Program-made: the position numbers and the translations under genes
DNA from: DAOTVS01 sp034436375
Lineage (GTDB): Bacteria > Chloroflexota > Anaerolineae > SpSt-313
NCBI GenBank assembly: GCA_034436375.1
Contig: DAOTVS010000069.1
Coordinates: 1 to 34,142 of the forward strand
Reading direction: 5' to 3'
DNA: 34,142 nucleotides
Notes under the pieces: model-generated
Databases searched by the model: none
Seen by the model: only the letters and a program-made list of their open reading frames with translations
Told to the model about the DNA's origin: nothing
In this document: piece by piece, positions 1 through 7,924 of the stretch
How positions within the stretch are numbered: the stretch's first letter is position 1
Layout: every line of letters starts with the position of its first letter

Positions 1-1335
1 ACCTATTGGATCAACGGCTGGGGTTTCCCCGGCTGGTACGACACGCGGGAGGATCGGCCGCTCCTCTGCTACTCTATCACCCCGCAGAAGGGTGAGTTTT
101 TGCGCAGCCTGCTGATGCGAGGGCCCGTGCGGGTGCAGGCGCGCGCCGATACGCGCCTCTACGACGGCTCGATCTACACGGTCACGGGCCTGCTGCCCGG
201 TCAGCAGGAGCGGGAGGTTGTGCTCCTGGCGCATATCTATGAGCCCTTTGTTTGCGACGACGCCATGGGAGCGGCCGCCGCTATCGAGATCGCTCGCCTG
301 CTGGCCGCGCTGACGGCGGAGGGCGCCCTGCCGACCCTGGAGTACGGCGTGCGCGTGTTGATCTCCATGGAGCGCTATGGCTTTGCCCACTATTTCGCTC
401 AAGCCCCGGCACGCGAGCGGGCGATGCTGGGGATCGACCTGGACTGCCTGGGCCTGTCGCCCGCGCAGACGGGTGAGGCGATCGAGGTGCGCGCCAGCCC
501 TGCCGTGACGCCCTTTTGGGGCGATGCGCTCCTGTGGCAGCTGGCCCAGCGCCGATTGAGCAGCCGCCCCCTGGCCCCGGCGCGGGGGAATCTCTCCGAT
601 GATACCTGGATCTCCGACCCGACCGTGGGCATCCCCAGCCAGTGGGTGTGGACGCGTGTGGGGGCGACGCATCACTCGTCGCTTTGGTTCCGTGAGGAGG
701 CGAACGATTGGCCCCTGGCCAGCGAGGTCAGCCGCATGATCGCGGGCTATGTGGCCGCCCTGGCCGCCCCCAGCGCGAGCGACCTCGACGTGTTCTGTAG
801 CGCCCTGCTGCAGGGCATGGAGGAAGACGCCGAGGCCCAGCGGCGCGCGTGGGCCGGTATGCGCTTGAGCGCCAGCGCCGCGCAGCGGCAGCTCGGGTAC
901 TTTATGGAATGGCAGGCGGGGCGTATCGACTCCCTGGCCCGCGCCTACCCGTCGTGCGCTGTGGCGCCCCTGCGCCAGCGCCTGGCTGCACTCGGCGATG
1001 CGCTGGCGCAGGCGTGCGCCGCCTGCGCTGCCCCCGAACCCACCCCCAGCCCCATCGCCGCCCGGGCACGCACGCTCGTGCCCCGGCGCCGCACGGTGGG
1101 CGTCGTCTTTTCCCAGGCGCGCATCCCCCTGCCCGAAAGGATGGGGGGTGATTACGAGCGGGCCCTGAGCTGGGCCGACGGCACGCGCGACCTGTGGGAG
1201 CTTGCCGAGCGCGTGCAGTGGGATGGCGGCGGCAGCACGGAGGATGACTGGCTGGAGCCGTTTATCCGCTATTGTGAGCTGCTGGCGCGGTATGGGTATA
1301 TCGAGCTGGTTGAGCGGGCGGCGCCCAACCCGTGA
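1..1335 (+). CDS. M28-type (aminopeptidase-like) metallohydrolase, 5' partial
   Basis: The frame is open from base 1, so the start lies left of the window; at least 444 residues remain. The sequence shows the set of residues expected for a two-metal M28-like peptidase site: the His of LAHIYEP, the Asp of CDDAMGAA, the Glu of SMERYG, the Asp of DLDCLG and the His of THHSSLW, in the right order. The block around AHIYEPFVCDDAMGAAAAIEI is typical of the 'aminopeptidase-like domain' (DUF4910-like) proteins, which are usually cytoplasmic and of unknown substrate. After about residue 290 the protein continues into a helical C-terminal region with a DLWELAERV segment resembling a small winged-helix-like end domain. 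Family assignment is good; substrate is unknown, and some members of this group may not be peptidases. Confidence 0.75.
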   Translation, partial: TYWINGWGFPGWYDTREDRPLLCYSITPQKGEFLRSLLMRGPVRVQARADTRLYDGSIYTVTGLLPGQQEREVVLLAHIYEPFVCDDAMGAAAAIEIARLLAALTAEGALPTLEYGVRVLISMERYGFAHYFAQAPARERAMLGIDLDCLGLSPAQTGEAIEVRASPAVTPFWGDALLWQLAQRRLSSRPLAPARGNLSDDTWISDPTVGIPSQWVWTRVGATHHSSLWFREEANDWPLASEVSRMIAGYVAALAAPSASDLDVFCSALLQGMEEDAEAQRRAWAGMRLSASAAQRQLGYFMEWQAGRIDSLARAYPSCAVAPLRQRLAALGDALAQACAACAAPEPTPSPIAARARTLVPRRRTVGVVFSQARIPLPERMGGDYERALSWADGTRDLWELAERVQWDGGGSTEDDWLEPFIRYCELLARYGYIELVERAAPNP

Positions 1336-1344
1336 GGCCGCCGA

Positions 1345-1359
1345 CCTGCAATCTGCAGG
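1345..1359 (+). terminator. Small hairpin after the M28-like gene
   Basis: CCTGCA and TGCAGG face each other across a 3-base loop, ten bases after the stop codon at 1335. No T-run follows. It is a weak terminator candidate at best, suggested mainly by position. Confidence 0.3.
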
Positions 1360-1429
1360 CAATAGGCACTCATCAAGACCCGGCGCGGGAAGCCATGAGA
1401 CTCGCCGTGGCGAAATGTGGCTCAGCCGG

Positions 1430-1459
1430 TTCGCCTGCTCTTCGCCTCTTGCGTATACT
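1430..1459 (+). promoter_or_regulatory. Putative sigma70-type promoter for the class I aminotransferase
   Basis: TTCGCC, an 18-base spacer and TATACT lie upstream of the ATG at 1507. Transcription would start near 1466 and give a leader of about 40 bases that contains the GGAAGG ribosome binding site. The -35 box is poor. The same TATACT -10 box recurs at 7831 and on the minus strand at 19973, which supports it. Confidence 0.4.
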
Positions 1460-1506
1460 ATGGGCCTGTCGATCCAATGCCAATACTACCCGGAAGGTTC
1501 CAGCCC

Positions 1507-2697
1507 ATGCAAACACGTTGCCTTGCTCAGCGTACCACGCCATTTCAGGAGTCGGTCATTCGCGAGATGACGCGCCTGGGTGACGAGACAGGGGCCGTCA
1601 ATCTCTCGCAGGGCCTGCCCGATTTCGAGTCGCCGCCGGAAGTGCTGGCCGCTGCTGTGACCGCCATCGAGAGCGGCGATAACCAGTACACGTTCCCCTT
1701 TGGCTCGCCCGAGTTTCGCGCAGCCATTGCGGCCAAATCGGCCTGGTACAACCATATCCCAGCCGACCCAGAGACGGAAGTGACCGTCACCTGCGGGGTC
1801 AGTGAGGCGATCATGGCTGCCATCCTGGCCCTGACGGATCCCGGCGATGAGGTGATTATCCTCGAGCCCTGGTACGAGAACTATGTCCCCGATTGCCGCA
1901 TGGTGGGCGTGACGCCCCGTTTCGTGCCCATGCGCGAGCCCGAGTACACCTTCGACCCTGCTGAGCTGCGCGCTGCTTTCAACGCGCGCACGCGGCTGAT
2001 CTTGCTCAATACGCCCCACAATCCTACTGGCCGTATGCTCAACGAGCAGGAGATGGCCGTGGTGGCCGGCCTGTGCCAGGAGTTCAATGTCACCGCGGTG
2101 GTGGATGAGATCTATGAGCACATCTATTTCGAAGGGCGGCAGCACGTCAGCCTGGGCAGCCTGGAGGGCATGCGCGAGCGGACGGTGACCATCAGCGGCC
2201 TGGGCAAGACCTATGCTGTGACCGGCTGGCGGGTGGGCTGGGCGATAGCGGCCGAGCCCCTGACGGCCCTGATCCGTAAGGTGCACGACTATTTGACGGT
2301 GTGCGCCCCCGCGCCTTTCCAGGCTGCCGGGATCGTGGCCCTCAACCTGCCGGCCAGTTACTATACGGATATGCGCGCCGAGTACGCCCGGCGGCGGTCC
2401 ATTCTGCTGGGGGCGCTGGATGATGTTGGCATGCCCTACCGCAGGCCCGAGGGCGCCTACTATATCATGGCCGATTTCGCCGGCGTCGATTGGCCGCGCC
2501 GGAACTATGAGCGGCCGGGGTGGTCCATCTCGCGCGCCTTTGCCGAGTACATGGCGCGCGAGGTTGGCGTGGCCGTCGTGCCCGGTTCCAGCTTTTACAC
2601 CCAGAGCCAGGATATGACCCGCGTGCGCCTGAACTTTGCCAAGCAGGAGGAAACCCTGCACGAAGCGGCTCACCGCCTGCGGCTGGGGTTGCGCTGA
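1507..2697 (+). CDS. Class I/II PLP-dependent aminotransferase
   Basis: A 396-residue fold-type I aminotransferase, the usual length for the family. Visible landmarks are NTPHNPTGR (about residue 170), the cofactor Asp in VVDEIYEHIYF (about 200), the Schiff-base Lys in SGLGKTYAVTGWRVGWA (about 234) and the C-terminal substrate-carboxylate Arg in TRVRLNFAK (about 374). It would move an amino group between an amino acid and a 2-oxo acid in the cytoplasm. The overall pattern resembles the kynurenine/methionine/aspartate-type subgroup (YbdL-like), but the donor cannot be read from the sequence. The frame stays open upstream to 1417, but ATG 1507 is preceded by GGAAGG at good spacing and by a promoter, so I start there. 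It converges on the class III aminotransferase, with a hairpin between them. Confidence 0.9.
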   Translation: MQTRCLAQRTTPFQESVIREMTRLGDETGAVNLSQGLPDFESPPEVLAAAVTAIESGDNQYTFPFGSPEFRAAIAAKSAWYNHIPADPETEVTVTCGVSEAIMAAILALTDPGDEVIILEPWYENYVPDCRMVGVTPRFVPMREPEYTFDPAELRAAFNARTRLILLNTPHNPTGRMLNEQEMAVVAGLCQEFNVTAVVDEIYEHIYFEGRQHVSLGSLEGMRERTVTISGLGKTYAVTGWRVGWAIAAEPLTALIRKVHDYLTVCAPAPFQAAGIVALNLPASYYTDMRAEYARRRSILLGALDDVGMPYRRPEGAYYIMADFAGVDWPRRNYERPGWSISRAFAEYMAREVGVAVVPGSSFYTQSQDMTRVRLNFAKQEETLHEAAHRLRLGLR

Positions 2698-2736
2698 GCA
2701 GGGAACTGGGGGAGCAGAGTGCGCACAGTTCCCTGC
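2698..2736. terminator. Bidirectional hairpin between convergent aminotransferases
   Basis: GCAGGGAACTG and its exact reverse complement CAGTTCCCTGC enclose a 17-base loop. The left arm begins directly after the TGA of the rightward gene, and the leftward gene ends at 2744. Its place between convergent genes fits a shared terminator. There is no clear U-tract on either side. Confidence 0.6.
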
Positions 2737-2743
2737 CTCGTCA

Positions 2744-4306
2744 CTACAGCCTCTTCATCGCCTCGTGCATTTTGCCGATCAGGAAATCGACCATGCGGTA
2801 GGTCGCGATCACTGGCAGCTTGGTCAGCGCCGCCGGGGGGCAGTCGGCTTTGTAGGTCTGTGCGCTGATATCGATGCCGGCTGCGTTGAGTTGGGCGGCG
2901 AAGCGGGCGGCCGCATCCATGGTCTGGAACACCACGCTGGAGAGGTGCCGGCGGCCCTCGATGCGGGCGATTGTCTCTGGGAAGCGGGCGGCGAGGGATT
3001 GCAGCTCGGCCTCGTAATAGTCCCCTACGTTTCTCGTATGGGCGCTGTTGGCCTCGGCAAAGGCCAGGGTCACCAGGTAGGAGAGGGCTGCGAGCTCCTC
3101 CTGCCCGTTCGTCACCAGGGCCCCGAACTGGTGCAGGTCGTCCATGGCCGGCGTGGCGAGGATGCGCGAGGCGGCGTACTGCCCGCCGGGGAAGCCTTTG
3201 CCTACTGAGCACAGGTCGGGTTGCAGGCCGTATTCCCGGAACATGAACAGTTCGGGCGACCACAGGCACGACTGGATCTCATCGGCTACCGTGGGCACAT
3301 CGTGCTCACGGCAGAGGGCATAGGCGCGCTGCAGGAACTCGACATCCAGCTTGATGGCGCCATAGTTCATGAGGATGATCTCGTGGAAAAAGCCGGCGAC
3401 CTTGTAGGGTGGGGTATCGTACTCGGCCAGCGCGCGTGCGAAATCGCGAATATCGTTGATGCGAACGGGCCGCACCATGAAGGCGCCGGCAGTCTCCATC
3501 GCCTGGCTGAGCTCCGGCCACATATCGCGCATGACCTGCGTCAGGATGGTGGTGCCGTGATAGTTGGCCTTGCGCCCGCCGGCGTGGTCGGCGATAACCA
3601 GGAAGACGGGCGTGCGGCCGTGATAGTGGGGCTCGGAATAGTTTTCCTCCAGCCGGTAAAAGCGGGCCAGCATCATTTTGAGCGCTGCTTCCAAGGCCAG
3701 GCTGCCCGTCTCCAGGTTGATGACCCGGTTGAGCACACCCGGCCCGGTGGAGGCAATGGTCTGGCGCAGGCGCTCCTCATCCCCCCGTGGGATGCCGTTG
3801 GCTACCCGGATCAGCTCCTGCTCCAGCAGGCGGATGATGTGCCCCCGGGTGTTGTTGTGAGTCGCATTATCGATCCCCAGGCGCTTGGCGTTCTCCAGCA
3901 GTTGGTAGCCGGGAAAGCCGTGCCCGAGGGAAGCATGATAGTGCTCGCTCTTGGCGGCCAGGTAGGCCCGGCCGTCCTCGCCGATGCGCACAAAACCCAG
4001 GCCGGTAAGCGGGGCCGCCTGGATGTGGGTGGCCCTGGTGAAGGAATCCGTCCCTGCGCCCTGTGCAGACTCGGGCAGGCCGCTGCAGACCCTCTGCCCG
4101 ACATAATCCAATAGCTCGTCGATCCGCCGCTGATAGCCCTCCGGGGCCAGATCAACCTTTTCTTCGGCAATGGCCGTGAGGGCCTGCCGGTCGGCGCCTT
4201 GTATGAAGGCTCTGGCCTCACAGACAGCATCCGTATAGGCCTTGCCGACCAGGTCAGAGAGGGATAATCGGGGGCTGATCATTGGCGTTCGCATCCCGCT
4301 GCTCAT
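2744..4306 (-). CDS. Class III PLP-dependent aminotransferase with long N-terminal extension
   Basis: A 520-residue protein of the class III (acetylornithine/GABA aminotransferase) fold. VADEIQSCLWSPELF (about residue 340) carries the cofactor Asp and SVGKGFPGGQYAASR (about 370) carries the Schiff-base Lys. Family members are usually 390-460 residues; here roughly 90-100 extra residues precede the core. The start is ATG 4304-4306, with GGAGGA five to six bases upstream; the frame runs on to a GTG at 4327, but that lacks a good ribosome site. It would transaminate a terminal (omega) amine or similar substrate in the cytoplasm. No biosynthetic partner (argB, argC, lysine or GABA genes) lies nearby, so the substrate is open. 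A promoter sits about 100 bases upstream. Confidence 0.85.
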   Translation of the reverse strand: MSSGMRTPMISPRLSLSDLVGKAYTDAVCEARAFIQGADRQALTAIAEEKVDLAPEGYQRRIDELLDYVGQRVCSGLPESAQGAGTDSFTRATHIQAAPLTGLGFVRIGEDGRAYLAAKSEHYHASLGHGFPGYQLLENAKRLGIDNATHNNTRGHIIRLLEQELIRVANGIPRGDEERLRQTIASTGPGVLNRVINLETGSLALEAALKMMLARFYRLEENYSEPHYHGRTPVFLVIADHAGGRKANYHGTTILTQVMRDMWPELSQAMETAGAFMVRPVRINDIRDFARALAEYDTPPYKVAGFFHEIILMNYGAIKLDVEFLQRAYALCREHDVPTVADEIQSCLWSPELFMFREYGLQPDLCSVGKGFPGGQYAASRILATPAMDDLHQFGALVTNGQEELAALSYLVTLAFAEANSAHTRNVGDYYEAELQSLAARFPETIARIEGRRHLSSVVFQTMDAAARFAAQLNAAGIDISAQTYKADCPPAALTKLPVIATYRMVDFLIGKMHEAMKRL

Positions 4307-4410
4307 CTGTTCCTCCAGGATCACCACAGTGTTTGCAGGGCGCGGCTTTGTCCACGCCCTTTGTCGCGGCCCGGCTTGCCGGCAGGCGTCACGGCGCCGA
4401 GGCAGATTGC

Positions 4411-4439
4411 ATCATACTCAACATGCCCGATTGTGCCAA
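4411..4439 (-). promoter_or_regulatory. Putative sigma70-type promoter for the class III aminotransferase
   Basis: On the minus strand TTGGCA, a 17-base spacer and TATGAT are found, giving a predicted start near 4404 and a leader of about 98 bases before ATG 4306. The rest of the 4307-4537 gap shows nothing else I can support. Confidence 0.55.
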
Positions 4440-4537
4440 CTGGGCTGGCCGGGGGTTTCGGAGCAACGAAGATGGCAGAGATGCGCCCCTGCTTCCCAAG
4501 GCGCGCCCGGGTAAGGTATACCAGGGAACCGTTTGCC

Positions 4538-7015
4538 CTAACGATACCCTGCCGGCCCCGACTGCGAGCCCCTCAATCGGGCGTTGATGTACTTGCCTGC
4601 TTCGACCACGAGGAGGAGGAAGGCTGAAAGCCCAAAGATCAGCGCCCATTGGCGGAGGCTCAACGGCGCCAGGCCCAGCGCCTGGCGCAGGGCGGGGACC
4701 ATCGTGCCGGCGATGGCCAGGGCTATCCCCAGTGCAACAGCGCCGATGAGCGCCTTGTTACGGGTGATGCTGCCGAGGTGGAGGATCGAGCGGCGCAGGC
4801 TGCGGTAGCCAAAGATGTAGATTACGGCATCGAGGGCGAAGACGCCATAGGCCAGGCTCTGCGCCAGGGCGAGGCCGCCGTGAGGGAGCGCAGCGGCAAA
4901 GAGCGCGACAGCAAAGGCGGCGCTGGAGAGGCTGATGGTTACGCCGAGCCAGATGCCCAACGCCGGCAGCACCGGCGCCGAAAGTGGCTTGGGGCGCTCT
5001 TGCATGATGCCTGGCTCCTGGGGCTCGAACCCCAGCACGATGTCGGGCGGCCCATCGGCGATCAGGTGAATCCACAGGACTTGGGGCACCGTCAGCAGCG
5101 GCGCGAAATCCAGCAACTGCGCCGCGACAATCGCCAGCGCTGTGGCGAACGAGTTGGACATGGTGAAGGAGACCACTTTGCGCACGTTCTCAAAGATGAC
5201 GCGCCCTTGCTCCACGGCCAGCACGATGGTGCGAAAGTTGTTGTCGAGGAGGATCAACTCTCCTGCCTCCTTGGCCACGTCGGTGCCCGTCCCCAGCACC
5301 ACGCCGATATCGGCCCGCTTCAGCGCGGGGGCATCGTTCACCCCATCCCCGACCATTGCCGTGACCTCACCGTGGGCCTGCAGGGCGCGCACGATGCGCA
5401 ATTTGTCCTGCGGCTTGATGCGCGCAAAGATGACGATCTCCTCCACCCGCGCCTCGAGCGCCTGCTCGTCCAGCGCCTCGAGTGCGCCGCCCTCCATGAT
5501 CTGCTCCGGGCCGGCCTGCAGGCCGATGTTGGCGGCGACCTGCTGCGCCGTTGCCCGGTAGTCGCCGGTGATCATCTTGACCTGGATTCCTGCCTGTTGG
5601 GCGACCGCCACGGCTTCGCGCACGCCCTCGCGGATGGGGTCTTCCATGGCCACGAGCCCTGCCCAGGTATAGCCCGCTCCCGCCGCCCGCTCACCTGGGG
5701 GCCGGTAGGCCAGGCCGAGGGGTTTCAGCCCTTCGCCAGCCCAGCGCTCTACCTGGGCCAGGATCCGGGCACGTTCATGATCGGGGGCCCGACACAGGCC
5801 CAGGATGACCTCCGGGGCCCCCTTGGCATACTCGAGCGTTTCGCCGTCGAAGCGCACGGTGACGGCCATGTATTTGGTCTCGCTGGAGAAAGGCTCTTCC
5901 TCCAGGCGCTCCGCATGGCTGGCCAGCGCTTCGGGGTCCTGCCCCAGCTCGGCCCGCGCATAATCCCAGAGCGCCAGCTCCAGGGCTCCTTCCTGATCGT
6001 TGCAGAGCACCATGGCCTGCAGGGCACGGTCGCGTTCCACCAAGTCGCTGCGGGTGACCCGTAAGCGGCCTTCCGTCAGCGTGCCGGTCTTGTCGGTGCA
6101 AATGACCGTCACAAACCCCAGGGTCTCCACGGCCGAGAGCCGCCGGACCAGGCCATTCCGCTGCAGGATGGTCCGCGACCCCACGACCAGGGTGATTGTA
6201 ACAGCGATCAACAGGGCTTCGGGCACGGTGGCGATGGCCAGCACGATCGCGATGCGCACAGCCTCCAGCACGCTGCGGCCGGAGAAGAGGCTGCTGGCCA
6301 GCACGACGATCGTAACGCCGGCTACCAGCACGGTCAGCCAGCGGCTAAAGGCGCGCAGGCGGGTGCGCAGCGGCGTTTCCTCCTCTTGGGCCTCGCTCAG
6401 GCTGGCGGCGATCCTGCCCAGCTCTGTGGCTGTGCCGGTCGCCGTCACCTGCATCAGGCCACGCCCGGCCAGGACGGTGGCGCCCATGAAGACCTGTCTC
6501 TCCTCCTGGGCCTCGCTCTTGGGCACGGCCTCGCTTTCGCCGGTGAGGATGGCTTCGTTGACGCTCAGCCGGGCGCTCTCCAGTATCTCCCCATCGGCTG
6601 GGATGCGGTCCCCGGCGGTCAGGACGACCACGTCGCCGGGGACGATCGCGCGCACCTCGACTTCTTGCCGCTCCCCATCGCGGATCACGGTTGTCATGGG
6701 CCGCAGCAGGCTGCGCAGCGCCGAATAGCTCTTCTGCGCCTGATACTCCTGCACAAAGCCCACGGCCACGTCGATCACCACCACGGCCATGATGATGATC
6801 GCGTCCGTGCGCTCCCCCGCGACCACCGAGATGACGGCCGCGATGAGGATGATATAGACCAGGGGGCTTTTGAACTGGTCCAAAAGGATGGACCAGGCCG
6901 TAGGGCCGCGGGCCGAGGGCAGCACATTTTCGCCATAGCGCTCGCGACGCTCGCGCACCTCGGCCTCGGTCAGACCACGGATAGAGCTCTCGCGAGACGC
7001 AGTGTTATGCGCCAA
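4538..7015 (-). CDS. P-type cation-transporting ATPase (P2-like)
   Basis: An 825-residue ion pump of the inner membrane, full length for the SERCA/PMCA-like group. Order seen: N-terminal cation-ATPase domain; first transmembrane pair (about 48-90); actuator domain with LTGES (158-161); TM3-4 with VPEALL (264-269); phosphorylation site ICTDKTGTLT (Asp308); nucleotide domain with KGAPEV (398-403); hinge GDGVNDAPAL (556-565); and a C-terminal membrane block with about six helices. It starts at a TTG (7013-7015) with GGAGG four to five bases upstream; the nearby ATGs are out of frame and soon stop. Cation-site residues in TM4 (PEAL for the usual PEGL), TM5 (NSFAT where Ca pumps have NxGE) and TM6 (ADGPPD for TDGLPA) differ from classical Ca2+ pumps, so the ion is uncertain. 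Confidence 0.9.
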   Translation of the reverse strand: MAHNTASRESSIRGLTEAEVRERRERYGENVLPSARGPTAWSILLDQFKSPLVYIILIAAVISVVAGERTDAIIIMAVVVIDVAVGFVQEYQAQKSYSALRSLLRPMTTVIRDGERQEVEVRAIVPGDVVVLTAGDRIPADGEILESARLSVNEAILTGESEAVPKSEAQEERQVFMGATVLAGRGLMQVTATGTATELGRIAASLSEAQEEETPLRTRLRAFSRWLTVLVAGVTIVVLASSLFSGRSVLEAVRIAIVLAIATVPEALLIAVTITLVVGSRTILQRNGLVRRLSAVETLGFVTVICTDKTGTLTEGRLRVTRSDLVERDRALQAMVLCNDQEGALELALWDYARAELGQDPEALASHAERLEEEPFSSETKYMAVTVRFDGETLEYAKGAPEVILGLCRAPDHERARILAQVERWAGEGLKPLGLAYRPPGERAAGAGYTWAGLVAMEDPIREGVREAVAVAQQAGIQVKMITGDYRATAQQVAANIGLQAGPEQIMEGGALEALDEQALEARVEEIVIFARIKPQDKLRIVRALQAHGEVTAMVGDGVNDAPALKRADIGVVLGTGTDVAKEAGELILLDNNFRTIVLAVEQGRVIFENVRKVVSFTMSNSFATALAIVAAQLLDFAPLLTVPQVLWIHLIADGPPDIVLGFEPQEPGIMQERPKPLSAPVLPALGIWLGVTISLSSAAFAVALFAAALPHGGLALAQSLAYGVFALDAVIYIFGYRSLRRSILHLGSITRNKALIGAVALGIALAIAGTMVPALRQALGLAPLSLRQWALIFGLSAFLLLVVEAGKYINARLRGSQSGPAGYR

Positions 7016-7086
7016 CGAGCCTCCGCATCATCCAGTAGTCATGTCAGATCAGCCATCCATGCCTGGTTGGGCACAACGCACGATGA

Positions 7087-7260
7087 AAACGGATCTCACG
7101 CGGAGGCGCGGAGAGTGCAGAGAGGGTGGAAGACCAGGCCTCCAAGGACTTGGGAAGTCTGGCCGAGGGGCAGATCTGCGTTCATCTGCGGTTCCATACC
7201 ATCCCTCCGGCTTTGCTCAGGGCAAGCCTCCGCATGGGATGCTGTCTTTGCGGCAGAGCA
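7087..7260. repeat. Intergenic cluster of dispersed-repeat-like fragments
   Basis: The 352-base gap between the ATPase and the antitoxin-like gene holds three segments of a kind I recognise as recurrent non-coding sequence in environmental bacterial genomes: CACGCGGAGGCGCGGAGAG near 7098, ATCTGCGTTCATCTGCGGTTCC near 7173, and CTCCGGCTTTGCTCAGGGCA near 7204 (its reverse complement reads TGCCCTGAGCAAAGCCGGAG). Accidental translations of these segments (LRLCSGQAS, PEQSRR) are familiar from spurious database proteins. No second copy is visible in this window, so the repeat nature rests on memory of other genomes, not on this sequence. Confidence 0.4.
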
Positions 7261-7367
7261 AGCACGAAGGGTGCCACAACTAGCGTCGGCGTCTGCCCTG
7301 GCACAGCCGTTGCTTGTAACTGCACAGCATGCTATCACGCTGGGCTGAGCCCAAGGAGGCAACGGAC

Positions 7368-7640
7368 ATGACGCATTTGCAGGAACTGCCCACGATCACT
7401 CTCGATGATCTGGCCAGCCGGGCCCGAGAGATCGTCCGGGATCTCCACGGGGTCGAGGTGATCACCGAAAAAGGACAGGCCATTGCCACCCTTATCCCCC
7501 AGCCAACGGCGGATACGCTGGCCGCTCTGGAGCCGGTCTTGGATGCCCTGCAGGCCCAGGTCGAGGCCCTCAGAGACGCGGTGCGGCGGGCGGACTCGAT
7601 GAACATTGCGGTGGAAGAATTCCACTACCCCACGGAATAA
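7368..7640 (+). CDS. Phd/YefM-like antitoxin-type small protein, no toxin partner
   Basis: A 90-residue protein. ATG 7368 follows AAGGAGG with eight bases between, a very good start. Residues about 8-45 (ITLDDLASRAREIVRDL, then VEVITEKGQAIATLIPQP) match the layout of Phd/YefM antitoxins: a helix that sets the dimer, then two strands with the 'vItekGqpvAvLvp' signature. The second half is a predicted amphipathic helix (LEPVLDALQAQVEALRDAV), the region that normally neutralises a toxin. Neither side carries a PIN, Doc or RelE-like toxin, so it may be an orphan or a stand-alone regulator. It ends 285 bases before the membrane protein and is followed by a hairpin. Confidence 0.65.
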   Translation: MTHLQELPTITLDDLASRAREIVRDLHGVEVITEKGQAIATLIPQPTADTLAALEPVLDALQAQVEALRDAVRRADSMNIAVEEFHYPTE

Positions 7641-7707
7641 CAGGCCGTCGTGCATCCGCGGGGCCACATGTTTGCCGGTAGCGTCTGGTCATTGCGCCTG
7701 CGCCGCG

Positions 7708-7749
7708 CTGGATCCATAGCCCGCGTTCAGAGGCTGGCCATGGATCCAG
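7708..7749. terminator. Hairpin downstream of the antitoxin-like gene
   Basis: CTGGATCCAT and ATGGATCCAG are exact reverse complements separated by 22 bases, about 70 bases after the stop at 7640 and upstream of the next promoter. No T-run follows. It is probably a terminator or an insulator between two transcription units; the rest of 7641-7800 shows nothing else. Confidence 0.45.
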
Positions 7750-7807
7750 TGGTGGCGGGCCACTCTTGAATCACGCCTGAGGCCCGGTCTGCCTGGGCCG
7801 AGGCCCT

Positions 7808-7836
7808 TTGCCTCCCCGTGCCATCGATGCTATACT
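7808..7836 (+). promoter_or_regulatory. Putative sigma70-type promoter for the large membrane protein
   Basis: TTGCCT, a 17-base spacer and TATACT. The start would fall near 7843, leaving about 80 bases of leader before ATG 7925. This position argues against the upstream in-frame TTG at 7808 as translation start. Confidence 0.55.
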
Positions 7837-7924
7837 GGCCCATGAGCCGCAGCTGGCCAAGGCCGTTCGGGTATCCCGAGCGCTGGCTTTTGTGCTCACA
7901 TATGCAAAGACAAGGCGCTCATCC

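Noticed and set aside
1417..1506. A 30-residue N-terminal extension of the class I aminotransferase
   Set aside because: It lies over the putative promoter, has no ribosome site, and the family's N-terminus matches the protein starting at 1507.
4649..6064. A 471-codon plus-strand frame opposite the P-type ATPase
   Set aside because: The minus strand carries all P-type ATPase motifs; the plus frame is a compositional shadow.
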